From Maribellus sediminis (GTDB lineage: Bacteria; Bacteroidota; Bacteroidia; Bacteroidales; Prolixibacteraceae): a stretch of DNA of 64,000 nucleotides. A model generated the notes under the pieces. That model saw only the letters and a program-made list of their open reading frames with translations, had not been told where the DNA came from and made no database searches. Both the position numbers and the translations under genes were made by a program. Below are positions 1-7,991 of this stretch, one piece after another (the first letter of the stretch is position 1; each line of letters begins with the position of its first letter). The stretch is taken from the NCBI RefSeq assembly GCF_011799805.1, contig NZ_WXUB01000006.1:62001-126000 (forward strand). Direction: 5' to 3'.

Positions 1-1
1 T

Positions 2-826
2 GTGAACTATGCCAATTCGATGAATATTTTAATGAAACATCGTGCCAAGAAACGGAATCTGAAGAACCAGATTCTGGCTTTTGCTCCTGTATACAATAAC
101 GAAAAGGTTGTGCTTTCGAATGCAAACTACACACTTTTACCATTACCTGGAGTTCAAAGCGAAGTCGATGCCATTTCCAATACGGTTAAAACCGATATTT
201 TCCGTGGAACTGATGCAACAGAAGAAGAATTCAGAGCTTTGTGTCAGAACTACGAAATTCTACATTTGGCTATGCACGCGTATATAAACGATTCGCTACC
301 AGCATTTTCGAGGCTGGCGTTTTCTCCCGTACAGAATGAAAATGATCTGCAAAAAGACGGATGGTTAAACACGGCGGATATCTACAACCTCAATCTTCGA
401 AATGCCCGTCTTACCGTTCTCAGTGCCTGTAATACGGGGGTTGGTAAAATGCAAAAAGGTGAAGGTTTAATGAGTTTGGCACGTGGATTTCTTTATGCAG
501 GCTGTCCTTCAATTATCATGTCGTTATGGGAAGTTGAAGACAACGCCGGCACACAAATTATGACCTCGTTCTACAAGTACCTGAAAAACGGAAAAACAAA
601 GGACGAAGCACTCCGTCTGGCTAAAATCGATTACCTCGATAAATCCAATTCACGTTTGGCACATCCGCATTACTGGATGAGTTTTAAGGCTATCGGCGAT
701 CCTTCGCCTATCTATACCAGCAACGACATTTACTTCTTTGGCCTTTTAATTATTTTGATTGTTGCGTTTGCCATCGACCAGGGATTGAGAATGAAAAAAG
801 CCCGTCGTAAACAACGGGCTTCGTGA
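2..826 (+). CDS. CHAT-domain (caspase-like) protein, 3' end of gene
   Basis: This is the C-terminal part of a CHAT-domain protein; the reading frame is open to the left edge, so the true start is outside the window. CHAT domains are caspase-family cysteine peptidases, usually carried behind TPR repeats. The catalytic pair is visible: His in HLAMHAY (about residue 92 of this fragment) and Cys in LSACNTG (about residue 143). A hydrophobic segment near residues 237-258 followed by a basic tail (KKARRK) suggests the protein ends in a membrane anchor. It converges with an anti-sigma/sigma pair just downstream, a neighbourhood that suggests signalling by proteolysis (inference). The last codons also form the hairpin of the opposing operon's terminator. 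The family is clear; the N-terminal architecture is unknown. Confidence 0.85.
   Translation: MNYANSMNILMKHRAKKRNLKNQILAFAPVYNNEKVVLSNANYTLLPLPGVQSEVDAISNTVKTDIFRGTDATEEEFRALCQNYEILHLAMHAYINDSLPAFSRLAFSPVQNENDLQKDGWLNTADIYNLNLRNARLTVLSACNTGVGKMQKGEGLMSLARGFLYAGCPSIIMSLWEVEDNAGTQIMTSFYKYLKNGKTKDEALRLAKIDYLDKSNSRLAHPHYWMSFKAIGDPSPIYTSNDIYFFGLLIILIVAFAIDQGLRMKKARRKQRAS
794..821 (-). terminator. Intrinsic terminator of the anti-sigma operon, inside the CHAT gene
   Basis: The arms AAGCCCGT and ACGGGCTT (798-805 and 814-821) form an 8-bp stem. Read on the minus strand the stem is followed by a run of T, so it would stop the leftward sigma/anti-sigma transcript. It lies within the last codons of the rightward CHAT gene. 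Confidence 0.75.
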
Positions 827-931
827 ATGTGTATGCAAATCAATCTATTTTTCTTTTGAATGTGTATCTTTTTTAGTTGAATCAGTCTATTGAAAAAGGT
901 GAATGTGTATTTATAAACCGAATCAATCTAT
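825..931. repeat. Three imperfect direct repeats between convergent genes
   Basis: The 10-mer GAATGTGTAT occurs at 825, 858 and 901. Each copy is followed 3-13 bases later by AATCAATCTAT or a one-base variant. The units are 33-43 bp apart and fill the gap between the CHAT gene and the anti-sigma gene. Function unknown. Confidence 0.7.
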
Positions 932-942
932 ATCGAATTTGC

Positions 943-2451
943 TTATTTAATGTTATACCTTAACTTCCGTATGATCGCTTTAGCATCATTTTCGTAGTGT
1001 CCTTTTCTATCTATCACAGCCAGCAGTTCTTGTTTTGCTTCCAGCTTGCGATTCATTTTAAGGTAACACAATGCTTTGTACCATTCAGCTTCTTCCACGA
1101 ACAGGTTATTTCCCTGATCTATCACTTTTGAATATTCCTGAATGGCCTTATCAATTTGATTTAAGTTCTGATAACTCATCCCTTTGTAAAACTGTGCTAC
1201 AAATGCTTCATCCGAACTATCAGGAACTTTATTCAGTACTTCTATTGTCGACTGGTAATTATCGTTCTGATAAGCTAATTTGGCTTGCTGAAAGACATCG
1301 ATATTGCTTTCTGCGGAACGTTCAGACGCCCATGTAGACGTTTCGAAGTAATTATCGTATGTTCGGTCAACCGATTGCATATTGTTGAACAAAACGCCCG
1401 ACAAGCCCAGAAGAACGATGATCATAGCCACGCTGTTTCTCCAAAAACGGGTTGAATTCAGGTTGAATTGTGGCATCACTATCGATTTCACTTCTTTCTT
1501 CTCTGCAGATTTGCGTGCATCGCCTAAACTGGCTCGCAGCGATTGAATGTCTTTTTCGCCGATGGCATTGTTTATTTGCTCGCGAAGCGAAACTTCTGCC
1601 ATCAGGTCGGTATTCTCTTTTAATTCGGCACTGAATTCTTCGAGTAAGTCTTCTTCCAACATGCCGTCTATAAAGTCTTCGATGCTTTGCTCACTAACGT
1701 TCCATGAAGTTTCCGCTTCCATGATATTACGCATTTCATCGCGTAACTTCATAATATCCGATTCTTCTATGGCACTCTCAATATCTTTGTGCATGCTCAC
1801 TTCTTCAAGTAAAGCACCATTTTGCTTCAGTTCGGTTTCAAATTCGGCAAGAATATCGTCGCCCATTTCTCCATTCAGGTAGGCATCAATCTCTTCAACC
1901 GAATACTGAGGTTCAACAGATTTGGCAACCTGCTTCAAGGTATCGCGAAGATTTAGAATATCGGCTTCCATTATGGCTTCTTCCAGACCATCGAGGCCTT
2001 CCATATCGAATCCGTTTAATTCTTCTTCCTCAATACCGTTTGCTTCGGTACCATCAATTTGTTCCTCGTAGAAACGGTGTACATTTTCGTTTGAAGTCTT
2101 TTCATGCTGATATACATGAACTTTGGGTAGAGAATCGAAGCTGTTGATGAGTTCCTCGAAAGTCAACTCTTCTTTTAATGCTTCAATTTCGTCCAGCTCT
2201 TCGAGTAATTCGAATGAGCCATTCTTTGATTGAGGTACTACGTTTTCCTGGTAGATTTCGTCGAGGGCTCCTTTAAGGGTTTGAACATCCATTTCCAGCA
2301 CGGCGGCCTGAATGTCTTTATGAAGCTGTACTTCTTCTCTTAACTCTTCGTTTGTGGTTAACTCTCGTTCAAATTCTTGTTTTTCTTTTGCGTCCAGTAA
2401 ATTGAGACAGTAGTCATCAATGCGTCCAAAAAATTCTGCTTTAGGTGTCAT
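943..2451 (-). CDS. Anti-sigma-like membrane protein with repeated cytoplasmic modules and C-terminal TPR
   Basis: This is a predicted membrane-bound anti-sigma factor of about 502 residues. The N-terminal 310 residues contain three copies of a module with an acidic helix and an H-K-D-I type helix, and a fourth partial copy. The most conserved part is a helix of the form AI-x-E-x-DI-xx-LR, near residues 50-67, 157-177, 226-243 and 294-311. A single transmembrane helix follows at about 333-355 (core VAMIIVLLGLSGVLF), then a periplasmic part with TPR-like helices at about 390-500. It overlaps the upstream ECF sigma gene by 11 bases, the classic sigma/anti-sigma arrangement. The ATG at 2451 is preferred over an in-frame TTG at 2457. 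Anti-sigma function is inferred from context and topology, not from a recognised zinc motif. Confidence 0.7.
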   Translation of the reverse strand: MTPKAEFFGRIDDYCLNLLDAKEKQEFERELTTNEELREEVQLHKDIQAAVLEMDVQTLKGALDEIYQENVVPQSKNGSFELLEELDEIEALKEELTFEELINSFDSLPKVHVYQHEKTSNENVHRFYEEQIDGTEANGIEEEELNGFDMEGLDGLEEAIMEADILNLRDTLKQVAKSVEPQYSVEEIDAYLNGEMGDDILAEFETELKQNGALLEEVSMHKDIESAIEESDIMKLRDEMRNIMEAETSWNVSEQSIEDFIDGMLEEDLLEEFSAELKENTDLMAEVSLREQINNAIGEKDIQSLRASLGDARKSAEKKEVKSIVMPQFNLNSTRFWRNSVAMIIVLLGLSGVLFNNMQSVDRTYDNYFETSTWASERSAESNIDVFQQAKLAYQNDNYQSTIEVLNKVPDSSDEAFVAQFYKGMSYQNLNQIDKAIQEYSKVIDQGNNLFVEEAEWYKALCYLKMNRKLEAKQELLAVIDRKGHYENDAKAIIRKLRYNIK

Positions 2452-3028
2452 CTTCAAGTATCTTTTTAAATTCTGTATCTTGTTTTATACGCTTGATAAG
2501 CAGTTCTTTACACTTATATTTCCGGGTTTTTGCGTATTTTTCTGTTTTGTAGCCCATAATTTTGGCTATATCTTTTAATGGTACCTTCTCGAAAAACAGT
2601 TGCAATAACTTCTGGCAATCAGAACTAAGGGTTTTAAAATGTTTCTGATACAATCCGTATTTTTCGTTTTTATCTACTATCTCTACCAGGTTATCGTCAT
2701 ATAAATCTTCCTGGTAAGGTAACGAATCGTTCAGTCTTTCTCTTTCTATTCGCCGTTTCTCGAGTTGCTTTAACCATAAAAATCTGCAAACCGAAAATAA
2801 ATAACCTTGAAAAGAACTCTTTTCGAAAATTAAATCGTTTTCCTTTAACTTTCTATAAATTACGATAATAGCTTCCTGAAATACATCACTGGCATCATCT
2901 TCACTTCCTTGGTTTTTCTTAATGAAATAATTTACTTTATAGTAGTACTGTTTATATATGTACTGTAAAATTAAATTATCATGTCTTAAGATTCCTTTCA
3001 GGATTTGCGCATCCGTATAACTTATCAT
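2441..3028 (-). CDS. ECF-type RNA polymerase sigma-70 factor
   Basis: A 195-residue extracytoplasmic-function sigma factor that would direct RNA polymerase to a specific promoter set. Region 2 lies near residues 22-95 and includes the typical acidic DASDVFQEA stretch and an aromatic SFQGYLFSVCRFLWL helix that binds the -10 element. Region 4 follows near residues 130-185 with a helix-turn-helix containing LKDIAKIMGY. It starts at an ATG and overlaps the next gene, so the two are translationally coupled and probably form a sigma/anti-sigma switch. A promoter with a terminator-like leader lies about 280 bp upstream, and a weaker -7 box (TATCTTTA, minus strand, 3158-3165) is closer. The regulon is unknown. 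Confidence 0.9.
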   Translation of the reverse strand: MISYTDAQILKGILRHDNLILQYIYKQYYYKVNYFIKKNQGSEDDASDVFQEAIIVIYRKLKENDLIFEKSSFQGYLFSVCRFLWLKQLEKRRIERERLNDSLPYQEDLYDDNLVEIVDKNEKYGLYQKHFKTLSSDCQKLLQLFFEKVPLKDIAKIMGYKTEKYAKTRKYKCKELLIKRIKQDTEFKKILEDDT

Positions 3029-3157
3029 GTTCTACTATATTATTCGATTAATTGGCAAAAGGTAACCCTTTATTTAAAATTATTCTATCCACAACTTTAT
3101 TAACAGGCTGTTAAAAAACAGTAACAACGCTAATTATTAATGCTTTACATTAATTGC

Positions 3158-3165
3158 TAAAGATA
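3158..3165 (-). promoter_or_regulatory. Possible -7 box of the ECF sigma gene
   Basis: Minus-strand TATCTTTA differs from the Bacteroidota consensus TAnnTTTG only in the last base. It is about 130 bp upstream of the sigma factor start. No matching -33 TTG was found at the expected distance, so this is tentative. Confidence 0.3.
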
Positions 3166-3219
3166 GAAATTATATTAAAAAGAAGAAAAAATCTGAAAAA
3201 TATTTGGGGACTGGATGAA

Positions 3220-3339
3220 AAACAAAAAGGACGGATTCAACAATCCATCCTTTTCTCATTAAACTAACTAACCTAACTAAACCTAAACTTATGAAAATAA
3301 ACGTGCTGCAAATATAAGGGCGCGATTGAAATGTGGCAA
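3220..3339 (-). ncRNA. Candidate small RNA or attenuated leader with own promoter and terminator
   Basis: On the minus strand a textbook Bacteroidota promoter is present: -33 TTG (3337-3339), exactly 20 bases, then -7 TATATTTG (3309-3316). Transcription would begin near 3302. About 50-75 bases later an intrinsic terminator follows: arms at 3226-3237 and 3242-3253 pair over 12 bp with one G-U pair, then a T run. The predicted transcript is therefore about 80 nt. Its middle is a repetitive TTAGGTTTAGTTAGG-like stretch. The downstream gene is the ECF sigma factor, so the unit could be either a free sRNA or an attenuated sigma leader. No Rfam family was recognised. Confidence 0.5.
3222..3254 (-). 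terminator. Intrinsic terminator
   Basis: A 12-bp stem with a 4-base loop is followed on the minus strand by a T-rich run. It would end the short transcript started at about 3302 and also any read-through from the TonB-like gene. Confidence 0.7.
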
Positions 3340-3355
3340 GCAAATGTTGTTAAAT

Positions 3356-3384
3356 CATGTTAAAGCGGAAATTAATTTAACATG
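3356..3384. repeat. 9-bp inverted repeat downstream of the TonB-like gene
   Basis: CATGTTAAA (3356-3364) and TTTAACATG (3376-3384) are perfect inverted repeats separated by 11 bases. They lie 4 bp past the stop of the TonB-like gene and upstream of the candidate sRNA promoter. This could be a weak hairpin or an operator. There is no T run, so a terminator is unlikely. Confidence 0.4.
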
Positions 3385-3388
3385 AACT

Positions 3389-4129
3389 TTACTGAGCTAC
3401 GAAAGTATAATGGATGGTTCCTTGTTGAAGAGCAGGTGCGTTACTATCGCTGTTAAACAGTGTGCGTGAAGCTGCTTCCTGGGCATACAAAAAAATCTGT
3501 TTATCACGAATGGATCTGTTATCTCGTGCTTTGGCCGTGACAACCCTGCCACTTCGATCGACTTCAATATCAACAATAACAGTTCCGCCTCCCTGAGCAA
3601 GATACACCGGAATGGGAAGGCGAACATGATACCGGTTATCGAGGTAATATTTAATATTACTCTCCCCTGCATAAATTACATTTTTTATCGAGTCGCGATC
3701 CATACCTTCCGTTGTTTCAACCGGCATTTCAATATCCTTCAGGTCGGTAACCTCTTTTGATAAATTATTGGAAACACTCGAACGTAACTGTTTGGCAGCT
3801 TCAAGCTCTTTCATGTATTCACTATCGAAAAATTCATCGGTTGAAGTGGTCGTATTTTCGGTGGCCCGCTGATTGGAAGCCATATTGCTTTGCGTGTTGG
3901 GTTGCACCGGCACAGATTCTTCCGGCTGGCTTTCCTCCGTGTTTTCCTCTTCCGGCAGCTCAGGCTCGGGTATTAAATCAGGAAATTCAATTACAATCGG
4001 CTCTTCCTTCACATTCCCCTTCATATCAACATCAGCTAAGAGAAATGCCAGAAACAGCAGAATATGAAATACCAGGGTGCCCATCACACCATAAATGTTC
4101 CGCTTGTATATTTTGTACCAGTTTCGCAC
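3389..4129 (-). CDS. TonB-family energy transducer-like protein
   Basis: A 246-residue protein with one N-terminal transmembrane helix (about residues 15-32), a long acidic, proline-rich periplasmic linker (residues 40-100) and a C-terminal domain of TonB type (about 155-246), with the typical GGGTVIVDIEVDRSGRV strand. TonB proteins pass proton-motive energy from ExbBD to outer-membrane receptors. No ExbB or ExbD gene is adjacent, so it either uses a distant motor or serves another envelope role. The start is a GTG at 4129; the next ATG would fall just before the membrane helix and remove the basic cytoplasmic tail. Single-gene unit between two minus-strand terminators. Confidence 0.75.
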   Translation of the reverse strand: MRNWYKIYKRNIYGVMGTLVFHILLFLAFLLADVDMKGNVKEEPIVIEFPDLIPEPELPEEENTEESQPEESVPVQPNTQSNMASNQRATENTTTSTDEFFDSEYMKELEAAKQLRSSVSNNLSKEVTDLKDIEMPVETTEGMDRDSIKNVIYAGESNIKYYLDNRYHVRLPIPVYLAQGGGTVIVDIEVDRSGRVVTAKARDNRSIRDKQIFLYAQEAASRTLFNSDSNAPALQQGTIHYTFVAQ

Positions 4130-4232
4130 CTCACAAAAGTAAAAAATTAACGCTTAAAACCGTTGTTTCAACTACCCGCCCACAGTATTGTATCTAAATA
4201 ATTGACTTTAACTAAACTAAGTATTCGGGCAT

Positions 4233-4265
4233 AAAAAAAGTGCCGGATTAGACTTCCGGCACTTT
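4233..4265 (-). terminator. Intrinsic terminator of the TIM-barrel gene
   Basis: Arms AAAGTGCCGGA and TCCGGCACTTT (about 4237-4247 and 4255-4265) make an 11-bp stem. On the minus strand it is followed by seven T. It lies 23 bp after the stop of the sugar isomerase-like gene. Confidence 0.9.
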
Positions 4266-4288
4266 CATATTTCACTGAAATTTGATTT

Positions 4289-5122
4289 CTATTTTGTTGC
4301 AACAAGCATCGCACGGAAATAACCGATCGATTCGGCAATACCCATAAAAGGATCATCCATATTACGCTCGTGCTCCAGGCTGATAACCCCTGTATAATTT
4401 ACTTTACGCATCATTTTCACCAATGCAGGGAAATCGATAATACCGCGTCCTACTTCCACTGAATATCCGAGTTTGGTCGGACCTGTTACATCCTTTAAAT
4501 GCATGTCGAATACCCGGGTGTGATACTTCTTCAAATCAGCCACCGGGTCTTTTCCGTTTCGGGTATCATGACCAATGTCCAGACACATTCCGATTCTTGG
4601 ATCTAAATCTTTTGTATGTTCCCACACGTCTTCGGCATCCGGATAAATTTTAATGTCCGGTCCATGCAGGTGAATGGCATAATTAAAATCGTATTCTTTT
4701 ACCTTCTGATCAACATATGGCAACAACTCGTAATCAGGAACACCAACAATTAGTTTCACTCCCACTCGTTTGGCATAGTCGAAATATTTATCGACATCTT
4801 CCTTCGATTTCATATATAGCGGACCAACTGCATAGCCTTTTACACCATAGTCGGCGCATTTTTTGTGAAAAGCTGCAATCTCTTCATCGGTGCTCGCTAC
4901 TGGCAAATGAAAATCTTTGATACACAAATAATGCACATCGCAACGCTGTAGTGTTTTAAGTGTAGTTTCCAGATCGAATTTAACGAACGTGTAACCGGCC
5001 ATTCCCAGTCGGAAGGATTCGCTGTTTTCAGGAGCAGGTTGCGGATCGGGCCTTTTTTGTTCCTGTGCCTGGCTGACGGTAAGTGTGAACAGCGCAAGCG
5101 CTATCACTACAAGTTTCTTCAT
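4289..5122 (-). CDS. Secreted sugar phosphate isomerase/epimerase-like TIM-barrel protein
   Basis: A 277-residue protein of the xylose isomerase-like TIM-barrel superfamily. Residues 1-19 form a Sec signal peptide ending at SQAQ, so the protein works outside the cytoplasm, as many Bacteroidota homologues do. The metal site of the family is suggested by the conserved stretches IGMCLDIGHD (Asp, His), VFDMHLKDV (His) and VISLEHERN (Glu). Members act on sugars or inositol-like compounds; the substrate cannot be told here. It has its own terminator and a possible -7 box (TACCTTTA, minus strand, 5148-5155), so it is probably transcribed alone. The neighbouring B12 operon on the same strand ends about 190 bp upstream and is likely unrelated. 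Confidence 0.8.
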   Translation of the reverse strand: MKKLVVIALALFTLTVSQAQEQKRPDPQPAPENSESFRLGMAGYTFVKFDLETTLKTLQRCDVHYLCIKDFHLPVASTDEEIAAFHKKCADYGVKGYAVGPLYMKSKEDVDKYFDYAKRVGVKLIVGVPDYELLPYVDQKVKEYDFNYAIHLHGPDIKIYPDAEDVWEHTKDLDPRIGMCLDIGHDTRNGKDPVADLKKYHTRVFDMHLKDVTGPTKLGYSVEVGRGIIDFPALVKMMRKVNYTGVISLEHERNMDDPFMGIAESIGYFRAMLVATK

Positions 5123-5308
5123 ATTTATTAGATTTTGTTGTTTGCCCTAAAGGTAGCAAATATGGCTATACACGCTACTTTTCACTAAAAAAACAATCAG
5201 TATGTACTTATCGAATAATAAAAAAGAATTCACCGATTTTGCGTTTATACTTTTGTGAATGAATGAAATAATTTATCGCAAAATGATCTTATGAACGAAA
5301 ATCAGTTT

Positions 5309-6124
5309 TTAATGCGAAGCTTCCTTTTTCTGCCGCATCACATCTTCAGAAACCAAAAATACGACCGGCTTTCCCGACACCGGATTTGTTCGTGTGATGA
5401 CAACTGTTTTGTACACCTCTTCAATATCCTGGTAGTTTAACACCTCGGCCGGCTCACCTTTTTTTCGCAATGTACCATTGTCCATCATAATCAGAGAATC
5501 GCAATATTCTCCGGCAAGGTTTAAGTCGTGGATGATCATCAGAACGGTTAGTTTCAGATCGTAACTAAGCCTGCGGATGAGGTTCAGAATTTGTACCTGG
5601 TGCGATATATCGAGATGTGAGGTAGGCTCGTCTAACAAAAGAAGTTGCGGTTCCTGGGTAAGTGCACGGGCAATTCCGGCCAGTTGCTGCTCTCCCCCAC
5701 TCAGCGCATTCATGTATTTGTTTCGTAAGCGATCGACACCGGTGAGTTTCATGTATTTTTCAGCGATCTCCACATCTTCCTCATTCTCGAAAAACTGGAA
5801 CTGGCCACGGTAGGGCATTCGCCCCATCAAAACATAATCTTCCACCGTCATCGCACCGGCTTCGATTACCTGTGTAACAATGGCCAGGTTTTGCGCCCGT
5901 TTTTTGATGCTCATTTTATGAACCGGTTCGCCCTTCAAAATAGTTTTACCGCTTAAAGCAGGCAGTTCAGCAGTAATCCCTTTAAAAAGCGTGGTCTTTC
6001 CTGAGCCGTTTGGCCCGATAATCCCCACAAAATCGCCTTTCGGAATTTCCAGGTCAATATCCTGCACTACAAATTTACCGGGATACCCGCAAGAAAACTT
6101 ATCTATTTTTAAAAACGATTCCAT
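5309..6124 (-). CDS. btuD: Vitamin B12 ABC transporter ATP-binding protein
   Basis: The 271-residue ATPase of an iron-siderophore/cobalamin type importer (FecE/BtuD family), acting at the inner face of the cytoplasmic membrane. Walker A (GPNGSGKTT, about residue 37), Q-loop, signature LSGGEQQ, Walker B LLLLDEPTSHLD and the switch His in MIIHDLN are all present. It is the third gene of a three-gene operon, 22 bp after the permease. The cobalamin riboswitch at the head of the operon points to B12 or a related corrinoid as the cargo. No clear terminator follows; an 8-bp inverted repeat (ATTTTGCG/CGCAAAAT, 5236-5284) with a long loop is the only structure seen downstream. Confidence 0.9.
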   Translation of the reverse strand: MESFLKIDKFSCGYPGKFVVQDIDLEIPKGDFVGIIGPNGSGKTTLFKGITAELPALSGKTILKGEPVHKMSIKKRAQNLAIVTQVIEAGAMTVEDYVLMGRMPYRGQFQFFENEEDVEIAEKYMKLTGVDRLRNKYMNALSGGEQQLAGIARALTQEPQLLLLDEPTSHLDISHQVQILNLIRRLSYDLKLTVLMIIHDLNLAGEYCDSLIMMDNGTLRKKGEPAEVLNYQDIEEVYKTVVITRTNPVSGKPVVFLVSEDVMRQKKEASH

Positions 6125-6146
6125 TCAATTCTCATTTACGCCTGTT

Positions 6147-7157
6147 CTAATTCAACCTGAATTTTGAACGCGACCGACTTAAAATTACAATAAACACTAT
6201 ACCTCCTATCAATCCGGTTATTACTCCGATTGGTAGTTCGTTGGGTGCAATTATCGTGCGGGCGATCGTGTCGCTCAGTACCAGGAAAACTGCTCCTCCC
6301 AGGAACGACCCGCCAAGCAAAACTCTATAATCATTTCCTATAATTAAGCGGATAAGGTGTGGAATTACCAGGCCCACGAAACCAATTACACCTGCAATTG
6401 CAACGGCAATACCAGTTAGCAAGGAAGCCAGAAAAAACAGGATGCGCACCGTCAGTGCGGTGTTTATTCCCAGGTGTTTGGCTTTTGTCTGTCCTAAACG
6501 CAAAGCATTCAGTGGCTGAGCAAAAAAATAGGTCAGAATCAATCCGAAGAGCGAAGAAAACAAAGCAATTTTTATGAGCATTTCGTTCGGTTCATCCAGC
6601 GATCCCATCACCCAAAAAACAATATTCTGAACATTATCGGTAGTAGTGGTCGACATTAAAAACATCATGGCCGACGACGACACAAAACTGATCATCACCC
6701 CAATCAGCAACATGCTGTTAATGTTCAGCCCGTCGCGTTTAATGCTCAGGAAATACACCAGAAACAAGGTGACAATTGCACCGGCAAATCCAAACAGCGG
6801 AAGGACCAGAAACGAGAGTGCATTCAGGCCAAAAACAATGGCAATTGACACGCCAAGCGCAGCACCTCCCGAAATTCCAAGGGTGTAAGGCTCAACCAGC
6901 GGATTGCGGTAAATGCCCTGAAGAATGGCACCCGACAAACTCAGTCCGCCTCCAACGGCAACGGCAAGTAAAATGCGTGGCAGTCGTATTTTTGTGAGCA
7001 CGGCATATTCAACACCCGATTTCTGTTCCAGGATTGTTGGCAGGTCGACAAGTTTTAAATCGATTTCGCCGCTTAACAAAGCCACCGCAACCGACACCAA
7101 CAGCAGGAGCAGTAGTGCCAGCAGGAAGAGCAGCCATTTTATGTTTCTGATTCTCAT
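6147..7157 (-). CDS. btuC: Vitamin B12 ABC transporter permease (FecCD family)
   Basis: A 336-residue polytopic membrane protein of the FecCD/BtuC family with about ten hydrophobic helices. The conserved GGGLSLSGAILQGIYRNPL stretch near residue 70 and the GVIGFVGLVIPHLIR loop near residue 250, which contacts the ATPase, are diagnostic. The sequence has the normal family length and no interruption. It sits 18 bp after the substrate-binding protein gene and 22 bp before the ATPase gene, so the three are one operon. Specificity for cobalamin is inferred from the riboswitch; heme or siderophore permeases share this fold. Confidence 0.9.
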   Translation of the reverse strand: MRIRNIKWLLFLLALLLLLLVSVAVALLSGEIDLKLVDLPTILEQKSGVEYAVLTKIRLPRILLAVAVGGGLSLSGAILQGIYRNPLVEPYTLGISGGAALGVSIAIVFGLNALSFLVLPLFGFAGAIVTLFLVYFLSIKRDGLNINSMLLIGVMISFVSSSAMMFLMSTTTTDNVQNIVFWVMGSLDEPNEMLIKIALFSSLFGLILTYFFAQPLNALRLGQTKAKHLGINTALTVRILFFLASLLTGIAVAIAGVIGFVGLVIPHLIRLIIGNDYRVLLGGSFLGGAVFLVLSDTIARTIIAPNELPIGVITGLIGGIVFIVILSRSRSKFRLN

Positions 7158-7175
7158 AATTCAGGTTCGCAAAAT

Positions 7176-7991
7176 TTACTGGCTTACGAATTTATACACA
7201 TCCTCCAGCGCACTCACAAAACTGGTGGGCGTTGGATTACACGAGGTTTCGGAACTGATCAGAAATACCTTGTTGTTTTTTACAGCTTCAATTTCTGGAT
7301 AAGTCTTCCAAACCTTCATTTCCTCTTCGCCAAAACCACCCATTGTAGCCACGATTATCACATCAGGATTCTTTATCAGAACACTTTCGCGGGTAACGGT
7401 TCCTTTCGTAAGGCCGGCGGCAATATTCTCTCCGTTGCAAATGGTAATGTAATCGTTCATAAAAGTGTTGTCGAGGACCGAGAAAATAGGATTGGCCCCC
7501 AATTGAAAAAAGATCTTCCGGTGCTTCTGATTTTTAGCCAGCCGGCTGATTTCGGCAACACGCTGTCTGGTAGAAGCTACCAACTTTTCAGCTTCAGCCG
7601 CTTTCCCAAGCAAGCCGGCAATATGCAGGGTCTGTTCACAGATTTCCTCAAAATTTCGGGGCGATTTCATCAGCTCCACTTTTATACCCAGTTTTTTCAT
7701 GGCTGAAATATCCTGCTGTTTGGTGAGTTCCATGGCCAGAACCAGGTCGGGCTGCAAGGCAAACAAAGCTTCCATATTTACATCGATGGCATTTCCTACA
7801 ACGGGCACCGAGTCGTTGGCGGCTATGGTGCAGTACGAGGTGCATCCCACCAGCTGGTCCTGTGCACCCACCAGGTAAATGATTTCGGAAACCGAAGGCG
7901 CCAGCGAAACCACACGTTTACTTTCACGGGCTTGTCCGCTCAGCACAAAAAACAAAAGTGCGACAGCAACTACAAAGCTTTTAAAACTCAT
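7176..7991 (-). CDS. btuF: Vitamin B12 substrate-binding protein
   Basis: The periplasmic binding protein of the importer, 271 residues from the ATG at 7991. The first 21 residues are a signal peptide (hydrophobic FVVAVALLFFVLS, then GQA). The mature part begins with RVVSLAPSVSEIIYLVG, the hallmark of the BtuF/FepB class III binding proteins, and continues with two Rossmann-like lobes joined by a helix. An upstream in-frame ATG at 8066 would add 25 residues, but those codons lie between the B12 box of the riboswitch and the signal peptide and would bury the signal, so it is rejected. Expression should be shut off by cobalamin through the riboswitch. The BtuB-like receptor at 52.8 kb could be its outer-membrane partner (inference). 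Confidence 0.9.
   Translation of the reverse strand: MSFKSFVVAVALLFFVLSGQARESKRVVSLAPSVSEIIYLVGAQDQLVGCTSYCTIAANDSVPVVGNAIDVNMEALFALQPDLVLAMELTKQQDISAMKKLGIKVELMKSPRNFEEICEQTLHIAGLLGKAAEAEKLVASTRQRVAEISRLAKNQKHRKIFFQLGANPIFSVLDNTFMNDYITICNGENIAAGLTKGTVTRESVLIKNPDVIIVATMGGFGEEEMKVWKTYPEIEAVKNNKVFLISSETSCNPTPTSFVSALEDVYKFVSQ

Noticed and set aside
3291-3314. Seven-codon plus-strand frame after a repetitive CTAACTAACC-type leader
   Set aside because: It resembles the leader of a SusC-type gene but no gene follows, and the same bases are better explained by the minus-strand promoter unit.
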